From positions 372,001 to 436,000 of the forward strand of contig NZ_PDNV01000002.1 in the NCBI RefSeq assembly GCF_002849615.1: a stretch of DNA of 64,000 nucleotides, given 5' to 3'. Origin of the DNA: Pollutimonas nitritireducens (GTDB lineage: Bacteria; Pseudomonadota; Gammaproteobacteria; Burkholderiales; Burkholderiaceae_B). Numbering within the stretch: the first letter of the stretch is position 1; the number at the start of each line of letters is the position of its first letter. The position numbers were made by a program, and so were the translations under genes. The notes under the pieces were generated by a model. That model was not told the origin of the DNA. It did no database searches and saw nothing but the letters and a program-made list of their open reading frames with translations. This document shows positions 10,741 through 19,294 of the stretch, piece by piece.

Positions 10741-11112
10741 ATGTTGATAAAAACCCTGCGTGCTGGCCTTGGCCAAATGATCGTGCTTGGCGATGCCCTC
10801 ACTCGTCCCCGCCCGCAACACCGTTCCGTCGAAGGCCAGGCGAGGGTCGTCAAGGAAGCGGCCGGACTGTCGCTTTATCAATTCCACGCCTGCCCGTTCT
10901 GCGTCAAGACGCGCCGCGCCATGCACCGCCTCAACGTACCAGTCGCGTTGCAGGACGCCAAGGCGAGTCCCATGCGCGAACGTCTGCTTGAGGGCGGCGG
11001 CAAGGTCAAAGTACCCTGCCTGCGTATCGAGGAATCGGGGAAGTCCCGCTGGCTTTACGAATCGAACGACATAATCGCCTATCTCGAGCAGCGCTTCGCC
11101 GGTATTGCCTGA
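10741..11112 (+). CDS. Glutaredoxin-like / glutathione S-transferase N-terminal domain protein
   Basis: A 123-residue protein whose residues from about 44 onward form a thioredoxin-fold domain with a CPFC active site (YQFHACPFCVKTRR), the cis-proline segment KVKVPCLRIEE, and the glutathione-contacting YESNDIIAYL. The first 40 residues hold a short hydrophobic stretch (about 8-18) that might tether it to the membrane or simply be an N-terminal helix. It lacks the all-alpha C-terminal domain of full glutathione transferases, so it more likely acts as a monothiol/dithiol oxidoreductase. It follows the CxC hypothetical gene by 67 bp on the same strand. Confidence 0.83.
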   Translation: MLIKTLRAGLGQMIVLGDALTRPRPQHRSVEGQARVVKEAAGLSLYQFHACPFCVKTRRAMHRLNVPVALQDAKASPMRERLLEGGGKVKVPCLRIEESGKSRWLYESNDIIAYLEQRFAGIA

Positions 11113-11256
11113 TTACGCAGAATCGGACATCAACGATAGTGTCCCTTCTGTTGTCTGAAGCAGCAAAGGCACGGCAGGGAGGACACATTCCTGGACGCCC
11201 ATACGCGCCGACGTTCTGCCTATACACTATGCGGGTCAAGACAACGAAACCTAGCC

Positions 11257-12246
11257 ATGGAAGACCTCGTCCAGCTACGTCCGGAAGGCCTGTATTGCCC
11301 GGCGGGCGATTTCCATATCGACCCCTGGCAACCCGTAGCGCGCGCGGTAATCACGCACGGGCACGGCGATCATGCCAAAGCAGGGATGGGCGAATACTAC
11401 ACGACCCGTGCCGGCCTGCCGATCCTGCAGTGGCGGCTTCCGCACCAGGTGTTCCATCCCTACGACTACAGCGAGGCATTCCAGCTGGGCCATGCGCTGG
11501 TATCGTTCCATCCGGCAGGCCATGTGCTGGGTTCGGCTCAAGTACGCATTGAGGTCGACGGCGTCACTTGGGTAGTTTCCGGCGACTATAAGCGCCAGGC
11601 CGATCCTACATGCGCCCCGTTTGAAGTGGTGCCGTGCCATACCTTCATCACCGAATCCACATTTGGCCTGCCCATTTACCGCTGGCCCGATACCTCGCTT
11701 GTTGCGCGCGACATCGTACAATGGCGAGACCATTGCGCAGCACGCGGGCAAACCGCGATATTGTATTGTTATGCCTTGGGAAAAGCCCAACGCGTGCTGG
11801 CCGAGATCATGGCGCATACTGACCGGGCTGTGCTGCTGCATGGCGCCATGGCGGTCGGCGTGGACATTTATCGGCGCGCCGGCATCCCGATGATACCCAC
11901 CCGCCTCATCAGCGAAATGCCCGCAGCATCGGATTTCGCGGGCGAACTGGTGATCGCCCCTCCCTCGGCGGCAGGCAGTTCATGGCTGAGACGCTTCCGG
12001 AATGCGCAACAAGGCTTCGCCTCAGGCTGGATGCGCGTACGCGGCAACCGGCGGCGGCGCAATATGGACAGGGGCTTCGTCATTTCGGACCATGCTGATT
12101 GGCCGGACCTGATGAGCACCATACGTCAAACGGGTGCAAGCCGGATCATTGTGACCCACGGCGATACGCGTGCATTGGTGCGCGCGCTCAAGGACGTCGG
12201 AATTGCTGCCGAAACGCTGGCGACCCAGTTTGGCGAGGACGACTGA
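11257..12246 (+). CDS. Ligase-associated DNA exonuclease (metallo-beta-lactamase fold)
   Basis: A 329-residue metallo-beta-lactamase-fold protein of the family found next to ATP-dependent DNA ligases. The metal motif HGHGDH (H34-H39 segment THGHGDHA) and later GSAQVRIE, VSGDYKRQ and VISDHADWP fit the beta-CASP-like nuclease group (SNM1/Pso2-related). It probably trims DNA ends before sealing. It ends seven bases before the ligase start, so the two form an operon. In many proteobacteria the cluster also has a DEXH helicase and the PdeM endonuclease, neither of which is present here. The upstream 140 bp contain a TATACACTAT stretch that may be a promoter element. Confidence 0.9.
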   Translation: MEDLVQLRPEGLYCPAGDFHIDPWQPVARAVITHGHGDHAKAGMGEYYTTRAGLPILQWRLPHQVFHPYDYSEAFQLGHALVSFHPAGHVLGSAQVRIEVDGVTWVVSGDYKRQADPTCAPFEVVPCHTFITESTFGLPIYRWPDTSLVARDIVQWRDHCAARGQTAILYCYALGKAQRVLAEIMAHTDRAVLLHGAMAVGVDIYRRAGIPMIPTRLISEMPAASDFAGELVIAPPSAAGSSWLRRFRNAQQGFASGWMRVRGNRRRRNMDRGFVISDHADWPDLMSTIRQTGASRIIVTHGDTRALVRALKDVGIAAETLATQFGEDD

Positions 12247-12253
12247 CACTCAC

Positions 12254-13867
12254 ATGGAACGCTTTGCTCTCCTTTACCAGGAATTGGATCGCAGCACAGC
12301 CACGCTGGACAAACGTGCCGCCTTGATCGCTTACTTCCGCGATGCGCCGCCACGTGATGCGGCGTGGGCACTTTATTTGTTGTCGGGCGGGAAGATCACC
12401 AGCGCAAAGCGCAAAATCGCCACCTCCGCGGAATTGCGCGCATGGATAGCCGCCGCTGTGGACATGCCCGACTGGTTGGTGCAGGAAAGCTACGACCATG
12501 TCGGCGACCTTGCCGAGACCCTGGCATTGCTGATGCCAGATCCGGACCACCCCATGGAAGATATCTCTTTGGCGGACTGGATTGAATTGCAACTCCTGCC
12601 TGTGGCCAACGCGGCGTTCGAAGTCAGGCGGGAGGCCATCCTGCGGGCATGGCGAGGACTGACCCTGGACCAACGGCTGGTTTTCAATAAGCTGCTGACC
12701 GGTTCCTTGCGGGTGGGTGTCTCCAAGCGACTGGTACAGCAGGCGCTGGCCGAGCTTTCGGGAGTGGACATTGCGCGTATCGCACAACGCATGCTGGGTG
12801 CATGGCTGCCTTCGCCGGCTTTCCTCAGGGATTTATTATCCGCGAAACGATTGCCCAGCGACAGCCAGCAGCCCTATCCCTTCTTCCTCGCATCGCCGCT
12901 GGAAGCCGACCCAGGCGCGCTGGGCGACATTGCCGACTGGCTGCTGGAGTGGAAATGGGATGGTATCCGGCTGCAAGTGCTCAAGCGCCGGGGAGGCGTC
13001 GCGCTCTGGTCCCGGGGGGAAGAACGTCTTGACGGACGCTTCCCCGAAATAGAGGCCGCGACGGCCCACCTCTCCCGCGACTGTGTGCTGGATGGCGAAT
13101 TACTGGCATGGCGCAAGGACGACGATGCGCCGTTGCCCTTTACCGCCTTGCAAACACGCATCCAACGGCTCAAGCCCGGGCCAAAAGTCCTGAAAGAAAC
13201 TCCCGTGCAAGTTCTGGCTTACGACCTGCTGGAATGCGATGGCGAAGACCTGCGATCGCTTCCACAGCACGAACGGCGTCATGTCCTCGAGTCACTGCTG
13301 CAGCAATGCCCCCCAGATTCGCCCTTGCGCCTCTCGCCCCGGATCCAGGCCGTCGACTGGAATGAGGCTGGTGTTCTGCGTGCCAGCGTGCGTGAGCGCG
13401 GGGTGGAAGGCCTGATGCTCAAGCGCCTGACCGCAAGCTACCAGGCCGGACGGCGCCGCGGCGACTGGTGGAAATGGAAAATAGACCCGTTGACCATCGA
13501 CGCCGTACTGCTGTACGCACAACCCGGGCATGGACGACGCAGCACGCTGTATACCGACTATACGTTTGGACTCTGGACGGGTGAAACATTGACGCCCATC
13601 GCCAAGGCCTATTCCGGTCTGAGCGACAAGGAGATACTTGAACTCGACAAGTGGATCCGGGCACATACGACCGACCGCTACGGGCCGGTCCGGGCCGTTG
13701 AACCGCTGCACGTCTTTGAGCTGGCGTTCGAAGCGGTTAATCTTTCCAGACGGCATAAATCCGGCATTGCGGTCCGCTTTCCCCGGATCCTGCGCTGGCG
13801 GCGGGACAAGCCCGTCGTTGAAGCAGACCAGTTGGAAACACTGAAAGCCCTTGCCAGGCAGACCTGA
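12254..13867 (+). CDS. ATP-dependent DNA ligase (cisplatin damage response type)
   Basis: A 537-residue ATP-dependent DNA ligase of the repair type paired with the exonuclease upstream. The adenylation motif EWKWDGIR places the catalytic lysine at about K234. LDGELLAWRK (motif III region), VEGLMLKR (motif IV) and WWKWKIDPLTIDAVL (motif V) are all intact. The N-terminal 200 residues form the helical DNA-binding domain typical of the larger bacterial enzymes. The replicative NAD-dependent LigA would be elsewhere in the genome. I chose the ATG at 12254 because the homologous region begins there (MERFALLYQELD); it follows the exonuclease stop by seven bases. No separate ribosome binding site is obvious, which suggests coupled translation. 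Confidence 0.93.
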   Translation: MERFALLYQELDRSTATLDKRAALIAYFRDAPPRDAAWALYLLSGGKITSAKRKIATSAELRAWIAAAVDMPDWLVQESYDHVGDLAETLALLMPDPDHPMEDISLADWIELQLLPVANAAFEVRREAILRAWRGLTLDQRLVFNKLLTGSLRVGVSKRLVQQALAELSGVDIARIAQRMLGAWLPSPAFLRDLLSAKRLPSDSQQPYPFFLASPLEADPGALGDIADWLLEWKWDGIRLQVLKRRGGVALWSRGEERLDGRFPEIEAATAHLSRDCVLDGELLAWRKDDDAPLPFTALQTRIQRLKPGPKVLKETPVQVLAYDLLECDGEDLRSLPQHERRHVLESLLQQCPPDSPLRLSPRIQAVDWNEAGVLRASVRERGVEGLMLKRLTASYQAGRRRGDWWKWKIDPLTIDAVLLYAQPGHGRRSTLYTDYTFGLWTGETLTPIAKAYSGLSDKEILELDKWIRAHTTDRYGPVRAVEPLHVFELAFEAVNLSRRHKSGIAVRFPRILRWRRDKPVVEADQLETLKALARQT

Positions 13868-13887
13868 CTTTGGCGCCTTCGCATGGA

Positions 13888-14592
13888 TCAGGTGCGTTTT
13901 GGTGTATCGAGCCCCTTGACCACCGCCGGACGGGCTGCGAATATATCCAACACACGTCTTACGTTCTTGAAATCGGCGATCCCCACCAAGTCGCCTGCCT
14001 CGTAGAAACCGATCAGGTTGCCTACCCAGGGGAAGGTGGCAATATCGGCGATGGTGTATTCGTCGCCCATGATCCAGTCACGGTCCTCGAGGCGTTGGTC
14101 GAGCACCCCCAGCAGACGCCTGGCCTCTGCCACATAGCGGTCACGGGGGCGTTTGTCTTCGTAATCTTTCCCGGCAAACTTATTGAAAAAGCCCAGCTGG
14201 CCGAACATCGGACCTATGCCGCCCATCTGGAACATCAGCCACTGTATCGTCTGGTAGCGGCCAGGCGCATCGCTAGGCATGAACTTTCCGGTTTTCTCGG
14301 CCAGATAGATAAGAATGGCGCCCGATTCGAATAGCCCCAGCGGCCGTCCATCCGGGCCGTCCGGGTCCACGATGGCGGGAATCTTGTTGTTGGGACTGAG
14401 CGTAAGGAATTCCGGCGAGTTCTGCTCGTTTTCTTCGAAGCGGACAAGATGCGGCTCATAAGGCAGTTTTGTCTCTTCAAGCATGATGGCCGCCTTCACG
14501 CCATTGGGGGTCGGCAGCGAATAAAGTTGGATGCGGTCAGGATGCCGCGCGGGCCATTTCTTCGTGATCGGAAAAAAAGAAAGATCAGTCAC
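13888..14592 (-). CDS. Glutathione S-transferase family protein (YfcG/YghU-like)
   Basis: A 234-residue glutathione transferase of the bacterial nu-type group (YfcG/YghU). The thioredoxin-like N-terminal domain contains YSLPTPNGVKAAIMLEE, NNKIPAIVDP with the cis-proline, and LFESGAILIYLAEK, which contacts the gamma-glutamyl group. The helical C-terminal domain includes EYTIADIATFPWV. Members of this group often act as disulfide-bond reductases rather than classical conjugating enzymes. The GTG start at 14592 is supported by AAGGA about seven nt upstream. It is convergent with the DNA ligase gene (20 bp apart). Confidence 0.92.
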   Translation of the reverse strand: MTDLSFFPITKKWPARHPDRIQLYSLPTPNGVKAAIMLEETKLPYEPHLVRFEENEQNSPEFLTLSPNNKIPAIVDPDGPDGRPLGLFESGAILIYLAEKTGKFMPSDAPGRYQTIQWLMFQMGGIGPMFGQLGFFNKFAGKDYEDKRPRDRYVAEARRLLGVLDQRLEDRDWIMGDEYTIADIATFPWVGNLIGFYEAGDLVGIADFKNVRRVLDIFAARPAVVKGLDTPKRT

Positions 14593-14657
14593 TGTATATC
14601 CTTGAACGATGGATCGGAATTCTAGGATACATCCGCACTTCTCATGCGTACACCATT

Positions 14658-14870
14658 TCAAGCCAGCCGCAACGCCCTGTACAGTGCAATGATTTGCAGG
14701 ACGACTGCGCCGGTCAGCAGGATGCCGGGCACGATCGACCTGGTCGTCCATTCGCCGGGAGCTTCCGTACCCCAAAAGCGAAGGAAGGCGAGCGAGAATC
14801 CAAGCAAGACAGTAATCGCGGTGATTATTCCCTGCCTGTAACCCTGGGGTAACGGCTTTCTCTCAGACAT
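14658..14870 (-). CDS. Small two-helix membrane protein, unknown function
   Basis: A 70-residue protein with two predicted membrane helices (about 13-33 and 46-66) joined by a short loop, RFWGTEAPGEWTTR. Function is not recognised. The start at 14870 is well supported by GAGGAAG roughly seven nt upstream, which makes me confident that this short frame is real. It reads in the same direction as the glutathione transferase and ends 65 bp upstream of it. The topology resembles small DUF485-like inner-membrane proteins, but no specific family can be assigned by eye. The 206 bp to its right (14871-15076) separate it from the divergent helicase gene and contain only a short palindrome, GGTGCcacGGCACC. 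Confidence 0.7.
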   Translation of the reverse strand: MSERKPLPQGYRQGIITAITVLLGFSLAFLRFWGTEAPGEWTTRSIVPGILLTGAVVLQIIALYRALRLA

Positions 14871-15076
14871 AAAGACTTCCTCATGCGAGGCCGGTCCGCA
14901 CTGCGATCCGTGGCAACAGCTCCCTGTCCGGCCATTGTGCCCCCTGAGCACCAGGCTGCACAAGGCTTTTGGTGCCACGGCACCCCGCCAGAATGGTTCA
15001 ACGCGTGAATGCGCAGACGGGCGCAACACGGTCCCACGCCCGCGCAGGGTAATATCTGTGCCTTGGAGTGTGATCT

Positions 15077-17215
15077 ATGACGAGCAAACCCAATCCTGCA
15101 CGATTCGTCCCGCATGGATTCGTTCCGACGCCGGAACAACTGAATATTCAGCTGTCGCAGCATCGTGTCACGCTGATCGAGGCCAATGCGGGCGCCGCGA
15201 AAACGACAACACTCGCGCTGCGGGTCGGCGAGGCCATTGCGCGCGGCATGCAGCCGGAGCAAATCCTTGCCTTGGTATTCACGTCCGAAGCCCGGGAGGT
15301 GATGGAAAAGAGGTTGATGGAAATAGGGATACCCTACGCGACCTCCGCCCAGATTCACGTGCGCACGTTTGACCAATTCGCTGCCGAAGTCCTCAAGACC
15401 ATTGAAGGAAGCGGCGTGACGCAATTAATGACGCCTGCTGCGTTGAAACCCCATGCCTTGGCCGCCATCGAGCAGGTCAGCGAGGGATACTCGGGAGCAA
15501 TGGAATTCCTGGAGATAAACACCCACAATATCGCCATCAGCCAATTCCTGGATAGCCAGTTGCGCCTTAAAGCAATGATGGCCCTCGACCACAACGATGA
15601 CGACACGACGCTGCAGGAAAGGGCGGAACGTCTTGCCATTCCACTGACGGATTATCTCTGGACCCTGGAATACGAGCGTATGCGCCAAGGTAATTTCGAG
15701 GAGGTCCGTTTCCGTGGCCAATTCGACGCCACCTACGATCTCGCCTGCCAGCTTCGCGAGTTTCCCGATAGCAACGAGGCATTGCCCCGCTATCGTCTTG
15801 TGGTCGGTGATGAACTGCATGACTTGAATGAAGCATCCTTTCGCATCCTGGAGGCACTGCTGGCCATCGACGATCTGTTTTTCGTCGGCGCCGGCGACAA
15901 GGATCAGGTGATCTATTCCAGCCATGGCGCGGATGAAAGCTACTTGCGGCATCGGTTCACCGACCTGCATCCCGGGTCTGCGCGCTACCCCCTGACCATG
16001 ACATATCGCCACGGCCCACAGCTTGCCTATGCCATGGAAGCATTCAAGCGAAAGGCCGTGGACTCCAGCCTGCCGGTCAGTACGGCAATCGACCAGCGCC
16101 ACTACCACGATCACGATGATTGCGCCGCGCAGGCCGTGGCCGCCATCAGGAAGTGGAAAACAGAGAAGCTGCCTCTTGAGGCTTGCGCGATCCTGCTACG
16201 GGACAAGCACCAGTCCGTCGCGATGGAGAATGCCCTGATGCATGCCGGCATCGCCTACAGGACGCAGGGTATGCAAGGATATCTGCAACGTGAAGAAGTT
16301 CTTTTTCTGCGCGGAATGATGGCAATCGCCTTGAAGAATCTTTCCGCCGTGCAGTCGGTCGGCGTCAGAAAGGCCATCGTGGAGTCGCTAGCCATATTTG
16401 GCGAAATAGGTTTTAACGCGAGCGACATGGACTTTGCCAGGAACGCGATTGCTCAGGACCCGGACATTCTCAATTCATTTTTCAGTGGCCAGCTCCAGCG
16501 TAGTCGGTCGGACCAGGCAAGGGCCCGTATCGCCGATGCGGTGTCCTACATGGAATCCCTGCATGCCGATACCCCCGCCTCCACTGCGCTGGAGGAGGTC
16601 TGCCAGCGCGTCGACCTCGAGGCGGTGGCCAGACGCATTTACGTTCATCCGCACGACGCGGCGGTTGTTGCCAAGTCAGTTCAGGGCTTTATCGAAGTTG
16701 CCAGAAAATCCGCCATGAACTTGCGGGAGTTCTCTGAATGGATAGGTGCCGCCGATGCCTTCGCCTCAAGCCGCAAGAGCAAGGGTTTCGTCCTGCTGGA
16801 GTGCGCCGTCAATTCCAAGGGCAAGGAGTTCGATCACGTGATCCTGCCGTTTTTGGAAACGGGTGAGTTTCCAAGTCCGCTGCGCGACATCAAGGAGGAG
16901 GAGAATCTCTTCTACGTCGTCGCCACCCGGGCGAAAGCGCGGCTGACGTTAATATCGCCGCAAGATGAAAGCAAACGCAGCCCCTTCATAGGCCGCATGG
17001 AGCTGGCATCGACGCGCTCGCGCGCGCATGCCGCGGTGCAAAGGAATCTGGCACAAGCCAGTGCAGCACCTTCCCGGCTCGACTTGAGCGTGCCCTACGC
17101 GGACAAGGACTTCGTCAAGGCCCTTGGCGCCAAGTGGGACGCCACGCGCAAAGTCTGGTATGTGAAAGCAGGCCTGGATATAAAGCCATTCGAGCAATGG
17201 TTCCCGGAAAAATAA
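15077..17215 (+). CDS. UvrD/Rep-like superfamily 1 helicase with C-terminal DUF5710-like domain
   Basis: A 712-residue SF1A-type helicase. Motif I is degenerate, ANAGAAKTTT, retaining lysine K42 and threonine but lacking the usual glycines. Motif Ia (ALVFTSEAREVME), motif Ib (VRTFDQFAAEVL), motif II (DELHD, 245-249), motif III (GAGDKDQVIYSS), motif IV (MTYRHG), motif V (VNSKGKEFDHVILP) and motif VI (EENLFYVVATRAK) can all be followed. Residues 668-712 resemble DUF5710, a short module found in DNA-metabolism and plasmid proteins (VPYADKDFVKALGAKWD, then KVWYVKAGL). GGAG lies eight nt before the ATG. It is probably a DNA repair or recombination motor; no partner gene is adjacent. Confidence 0.85.
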   Translation: MTSKPNPARFVPHGFVPTPEQLNIQLSQHRVTLIEANAGAAKTTTLALRVGEAIARGMQPEQILALVFTSEAREVMEKRLMEIGIPYATSAQIHVRTFDQFAAEVLKTIEGSGVTQLMTPAALKPHALAAIEQVSEGYSGAMEFLEINTHNIAISQFLDSQLRLKAMMALDHNDDDTTLQERAERLAIPLTDYLWTLEYERMRQGNFEEVRFRGQFDATYDLACQLREFPDSNEALPRYRLVVGDELHDLNEASFRILEALLAIDDLFFVGAGDKDQVIYSSHGADESYLRHRFTDLHPGSARYPLTMTYRHGPQLAYAMEAFKRKAVDSSLPVSTAIDQRHYHDHDDCAAQAVAAIRKWKTEKLPLEACAILLRDKHQSVAMENALMHAGIAYRTQGMQGYLQREEVLFLRGMMAIALKNLSAVQSVGVRKAIVESLAIFGEIGFNASDMDFARNAIAQDPDILNSFFSGQLQRSRSDQARARIADAVSYMESLHADTPASTALEEVCQRVDLEAVARRIYVHPHDAAVVAKSVQGFIEVARKSAMNLREFSEWIGAADAFASSRKSKGFVLLECAVNSKGKEFDHVILPFLETGEFPSPLRDIKEEENLFYVVATRAKARLTLISPQDESKRSPFIGRMELASTRSRAHAAVQRNLAQASAAPSRLDLSVPYADKDFVKALGAKWDATRKVWYVKAGLDIKPFEQWFPEK

Positions 17216-17266
17216 GCGTTCTCTGCGACAATCCAACCCTGCCACCATCGTCGACCGTCAAGTTAC

Positions 17267-18496
17267 ATGCTAAATACCCTCTGGCTCGCCTTTTTCGTTA
17301 TCGCCGCCCTTTCAGGACTATATCAATGGATAGCGCTGAACGACGCCGAGGTCTTCTCACGGATCGTCCTCAGCCTGTTCGATATGGCCGAGCTATCGGT
17401 GCAGTTGATGATCCTGCTCTTTGGTACCCTCGCTCTCTGGCTGGGCTTCTTGCGTATCGCCGAAGCGGCAGGACTTATCGAAATGTTAGGTCGGCTGCTC
17501 GGTCCGCTATTCCGCCGGCTGATGCCGGGCGTCCCGGCAGGGCACCCAGCATTAGGGATGATCACCCTGAATTTTGCCGCCAATGGGCTGGGGCTGGACA
17601 ATGCCGCGACACCCATAGGCCTGCGCGCCATGCGCGAGCTCCAGACACTGAATCCCGATCCCAAATCCGCCACCAACGCGCAGATTTTGTTCCTGGTGTT
17701 GAATTCCTCCTCATTGACACTGCTACCAGTCACCATCTTCATGTACCGGGCTCAGCAAGGCGCGCCGGACCCAACCATGGTCTTCCTGCCAATACTTCTG
17801 GCCACGACAGCGTCATCCCTGGCGGGCCTTCTGGCTGTGGCCTTCATGCAGAGGCTGAAGTTGTACGATCCCGTCGTACTGGCGTGGGGCGCCTCGCTTG
17901 CCCTAATCATTGGCGGCCTGATGGCATTGTTGGGCAGCTTGAGCAGCGCGGCGCTGAGTGCCACGTCGTCACTGATGGGCAACCTTACCTTGTTTGGCAT
18001 CATCATGATTTTCCTGCTGGTGGGCGCCCGGAAAAAGGTGCCAGTGTACGAGTGTTTTATCGAGGGCGCCAAAGAGGGCTTCGAGATATCGAAGAATCTG
18101 CTGCCTTATCTGGTCGCGATGCTGTGTGCGATTGGAGTGCTGCGGGCTTCCGGCGCCCTCGATGCGCTGCTCGACAGCATCCGCTGGGTCGTGCAGCTTG
18201 CCGGAATGGACGGCCGCTTTGTCGACGCGCTGCCAACTGCCATCGTCAAGCCATTTTCAGGAAGCGCCGCGCGCGGTATGCTCATCGAAACCATGCAGCA
18301 TTTTGGCGTAGACAGTTTTGCGGCGCTGCTGGCGGCCACCGTTCAGGGAAGCACGGAGACCACCTTCTATGTCCTGGCAGTGTATTTTGGAGCGGTCGGC
18401 ATCCAGCGGGCCCGGCACGCCGTGGGGTGTGCGCTTCTTGCGGACCTGGCCGGCGTCCTGGCGTCCATCGCCGTTTGCTACTGGTTTTTTGGATGA
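17267..18496 (+). CDS. Fused SpmA-SpmB nucleoside-recognition domain membrane protein
   Basis: A 409-residue polytopic membrane protein made of two Gate/nucleoside-recognition halves, corresponding to the separate SpmA and SpmB spore-maturation proteins of Bacillus. The N-terminal half has the LNFAANGLGLDNAATPIGLRAM segment and the C-terminal half has FSGSAARGMLIE and VQGSTETTFYVLAVYFGAVG. In non-sporulating proteobacteria the fused form is widespread but its substrate is not established. About ten hydrophobic segments are visible. It lies 51 bp after the helicase gene and ends only six bases before the convergent rsmA stop. An overlapping frame from 17134 is a shadow. Confidence 0.88.
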   Translation: MLNTLWLAFFVIAALSGLYQWIALNDAEVFSRIVLSLFDMAELSVQLMILLFGTLALWLGFLRIAEAAGLIEMLGRLLGPLFRRLMPGVPAGHPALGMITLNFAANGLGLDNAATPIGLRAMRELQTLNPDPKSATNAQILFLVLNSSSLTLLPVTIFMYRAQQGAPDPTMVFLPILLATTASSLAGLLAVAFMQRLKLYDPVVLAWGASLALIIGGLMALLGSLSSAALSATSSLMGNLTLFGIIMIFLLVGARKKVPVYECFIEGAKEGFEISKNLLPYLVAMLCAIGVLRASGALDALLDSIRWVVQLAGMDGRFVDALPTAIVKPFSGSAARGMLIETMQHFGVDSFAALLAATVQGSTETTFYVLAVYFGAVGIQRARHAVGCALLADLAGVLASIAVCYWFFG

Positions 18497-18502
18497 CGCC
18501 GA

Positions 18503-19288
18503 TCAGGGCTTGAGGACACCTGCGGTCAGCAGGCTGTCGGACAATGCAATGAACTGCTGAACCGAAACCTCTTCGGCGCGGGACGTAGGCAATATGCCCA
18601 GGGCTTCCCAGTCGATCAAATCAGACCATTCATTCAATGACCGGCGCAACATCTTGCGCCGCTGCGTGAACGCGCGCATGACCAGCTTTTCGAATGCGCT
18701 CTGGCTTTGGGGCCTTGGGCGCGATTCCGGCAATGGCGCCATGCGCACCACCGCCGATACCACACGCGGCGGTGGATCGAAAGCCTCCGGCGGCACATCG
18801 AACAGTTTGTTCATGTGATAACGGGACTGCAGCATGACGGACAGGCGGCCATAATCGCCAGATCCCGGGGTGGCCACCATGCGATCGATGACCTCGCGCT
18901 GCAGCATGAAATGTTGGTCCACGACATGGTCGGCATACGCGATAAGGTGGAACAACAAAGGGCTGGAAATGTTGTACGGCAAATTGCCGACGATACGCAG
19001 CTGGGTTCCGAACATGCCGAAGTCCACCTGCAATGCGTCAGCTTCGACAATGGTAAGCTTTTCGACTGGATACTGCCGGCGCAGGCGCGCGGCCAGGTCG
19101 CGGTCGATCTCCACGGCGGTCAGGTGATCCAGCGACTTCAATAGCGGTTTGGTCAGGGCAGACAGTCCTGGACCAATTTCTATTACCGTATCGCTGCGTT
19201 GCGGGGCAATTCCCCGCACTATCGATTCTATGATTCCTTCGTCAACCAGGAAATGTTGGCCGAAACGTTTACGTGCTTGATGAGCCAT
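18503..19288 (-). CDS. rsmA: 16S rRNA (adenine(1518)-N(6)/adenine(1519)-N(6))-dimethyltransferase
   Basis: A 261-residue methyltransferase (KsgA) that dimethylates two adjacent adenines in the 3' hairpin of 16S rRNA late in 30S assembly. [11 protein letters not shown] at the N-terminus, the SAM-binding [10 protein letters not shown] (37-46), and the catalytic NLPYNIS (102-108) are diagnostic. The length is normal. It is the third gene of the lptD-surA-rsmA block and starts six bases after the surA stop, so it is almost certainly cotranscribed. Confidence 0.98.
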   Translation of the reverse strand: MAHQARKRFGQHFLVDEGIIESIVRGIAPQRSDTVIEIGPGLSALTKPLLKSLDHLTAVEIDRDLAARLRRQYPVEKLTIVEADALQVDFGMFGTQLRIVGNLPYNISSPLLFHLIAYADHVVDQHFMLQREVIDRMVATPGSGDYGRLSVMLQSRYHMNKLFDVPPEAFDPPPRVVSAVVRMAPLPESRPRPQSQSAFEKLVMRAFTQRRKMLRRSLNEWSDLIDWEALGILPTSRAEEVSVQQFIALSDSLLTAGVLKP

Positions 19289-19294
19289 GAATGA

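Noticed and set aside
17134-18513. Plus-strand frame of 459 codons overlapping the SpmA-SpmB gene
   Set aside because: It is Arg/Pro-rich with no hydrophobic pattern, while the overlapping frame has clear membrane helices and family motifs.
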